In this document: piece by piece, positions 6,887 to 7,664 of the stretch | Layout: each line of letters starts with the position of its first letter | Position numbering within the stretch: the stretch's first letter is position 1 | Origin: DRPN01 sp964383915 | GTDB taxonomy: Bacteria > Bacteroidota > Bacteroidia > Bacteroidales > VadinHA17 | Direction of reading: 5' to 3' | DNA: 7,664 nucleotides | Assembly: GCA_964383915.1 (NCBI GenBank) | Contig: CAYLJE010000111.1 | Coordinates: 1-7,664 of the forward strand | The notes under the pieces: model-generated | Databases searched by the model: none | What the model was told of the DNA's origin: nothing | The model's input: the letters and a program-made list of their open reading frames with translations, nothing else | Translations under genes and position numbers: made by a program

Positions 6887-6894
6887 AAAAAGTA
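6887..6894 (-). promoter_or_regulatory. Candidate -7 box of the DUF5009 gene
   Basis: The minus strand reads TACTTTTT, one mismatch from TAnnTTTG, about 31 bases before the ATG at 6855. The overlapping TACATTTA at 6893-6900 is an equally good alternative. The surrounding stretch is very AT-rich, so chance matches are likely. Confidence 0.22.
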
Positions 6895-6965
6895 AATGTA
6901 GAAAAAAAATTATCAGTTGAAAAATAGTGGTTCATAATCCGGGAAAGCAGGTTGGTGGAAAAATA

Positions 6966-6996
6966 TTGGAATACTGGTCGATAATATGTATCTTGG
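6966..6996 (+). promoter_or_regulatory. Candidate Bacteroidetes promoter of the Reg_prop sensor gene
   Basis: TTG at 6966-6968 is followed after 20 bases by TATCTTGG at 6989-6996. This fits the Bacteroidetes -33 TTG and -7 TAnnTTTG arrangement with one mismatch in the -7 box, and is the best-spaced promoter candidate in the window. It would start RNA near 7002 and leave a leader of about 30 bases before the ATG at 7033. Confidence 0.38.
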
Positions 6997-7032
6997 TAAA
7001 TGCCAGACAATTCTCTGCCAACCCTGTTTCTG

Positions 7033-7664
7033 ATGAGATATATAAGAATATTGGCTTGTTTGATACCGTTGTTTACGACTTTTTCCGGGATATCTTTTAC
7101 CCAGTCTTTTCAGTTCCGCCATTTGAATATTGAAGATGGTTTATCTCAAAGTTCTGTTCTTTGTATGATGCAGGATAGCAAAGGATTCATGTGGTTTGGA
7201 ACACAGGACGGACTGAACCGGTATGACGGGTATCATTTTAAGGTTTACAGAGCTAATCCTGATGATACCAATTCCATCTCTCATAACTGGATATGGGATA
7301 TATTTGAAGATAACGACCGGAACATCTGGTTTGCCACCTGGAGAGGGTTGACAAAATATAATCCACGGACAAAACGTTTTTCCCGTTTTCTGCCCGATAC
7401 AGCCAATCCTTACAGTATAAAAGGAAGCAGACCTACCTCTGTTTGCCAGGATAAAGATGGAAACCTGTGGGTCGGAACATGGGGAGGAGGATTGAATAAG
7501 TATAATCCGAAAACAGGGAAATTTACTTGTTTTCGGCAACATGCCACTGAGAAATTGTGCCTGCCGGATAATTTTGTCCGCGATGTTTATTACGATCGAC
7601 AGGGACGTCTTTGGGTAGGTACCTGGAACGGACTGGCACAGGCACAAGTGCGGGAAGATCGTTC
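7033..7664 (+). CDS. Reg_prop two-component sensor regulator, N-terminal part (runs off the window)
   Basis: An open frame begins at ATG 7033 and stays open for 210 codons to the window edge, so only the N-terminus is seen. Residues 1-25 look like a signal peptide (MRYIRILACLIPLFTTFSG). FRHLNIEDGLSQSSV follows, the usual opening of Bacteroidetes propeller sensors. Four two-component regulator propeller repeats (PF07494) then occur, with their tryptophans at 54 (WFGTQDGLNRYDG), 99 (WFATWRGLTKYNP), 146 (WVGTWGGGLNKYNP) and 194 (WVGTWNGL), spaced 45, 47 and 48 residues. In this family 14 or so repeats form a periplasmic sugar-sensing double propeller ahead of a membrane helix and, in many members, histidine kinase and regulator domains. 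Those parts lie beyond 7664, so the output domain type is unknown. An in-frame ATG at 7000 is possible but would precede the signal peptide and sit at the predicted RNA start. Divergent placement suggests it controls the minus-strand sugar genes. Confidence 0.9.
   Translation, partial: MRYIRILACLIPLFTTFSGISFTQSFQFRHLNIEDGLSQSSVLCMMQDSKGFMWFGTQDGLNRYDGYHFKVYRANPDDTNSISHNWIWDIFEDNDRNIWFATWRGLTKYNPRTKRFSRFLPDTANPYSIKGSRPTSVCQDKDGNLWVGTWGGGLNKYNPKTGKFTCFRQHATEKLCLPDNFVRDVYYDRQGRLWVGTWNGLAQAQVREDR

Noticed and set aside
6913..7133. Small open frames on both strands in the divergent gap
   Set aside because: Neither shows a known motif, and both overlap the promoter region and signal-peptide coding region of the sensor gene.
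7141..7647. Minus-strand open frame of 168 codons
   Set aside because: It lies opposite the clear Reg_prop repeats and has no recognisable family pattern; it is a shadow.
1..7664. CRISPR array, tRNA, rRNA, insertion sequence or phage genes
   Set aside because: No regularly spaced repeats, tRNA-like cloverleaf, rRNA-like stretch, transposase or terminal inverted repeat was seen on reading the window.

Overview
The window most likely comes from an anaerobic Bacteroidetes, probably order Bacteroidales. The evidence is a GH3 beta-glucosidase with a lipoprotein-type leader, a two-component sensor built of Reg_prop propeller repeats, a DUF5009-type membrane acyltransferase, a PepD-type dipeptidase, TAnnTTTG-like -7 boxes rather than strong ribosome binding sites, and remnants of an oxygen-sensitive glycyl radical enzyme. 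The species cannot be named from the sequence.

Layout: 1-130 is a leader with no gene. 131-1591 (+) is an intact PepD-like aminoacyl-histidine dipeptidase. It converges, with only 7 bases between stop codons, on an unusually AT-rich acyl-ACP thioesterase (1599-2339, -). 2464-3115 (+) is a wrecked glycyl radical enzyme gene. It keeps part of the C-terminal half and the last ~27 codons with the radical glycine, but lacks the N-terminal half and a block of about 100 or more codons before the glycine loop. 3189-5420 (-) is an intact GH3 beta-glucosidase. 5474-5650 (-) is a relic of the C-terminus of a GH144-like (Glycoamylase, PF10091) beta-1,2-glucanase. 5678-5742 holds a 10-base tandem repeat. 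5743-6855 (-) is a DUF5009/HGSNAT-like multi-pass acyltransferase. From 7033 (+) a Reg_prop sensor regulator starts and runs off the right edge.

The right-hand part looks like a small glucan-use locus. A regulator is divergent from a minus-strand run of acyltransferase, GH144 relic and GH3 enzyme. GH144 endo-beta-1,2-glucanases and certain GH3 beta-glucosidases are known to work in sequence on beta-1,2-glucan and sophoro-oligosaccharides, so the relic suggests a substrate for the GH3 enzyme. The endo-acting step seems to have been lost here.

I see no convincing new system. The most informative signals are the two decayed genes, which ordinary gene calling would miss or mis-start, and the low-GC thioesterase.
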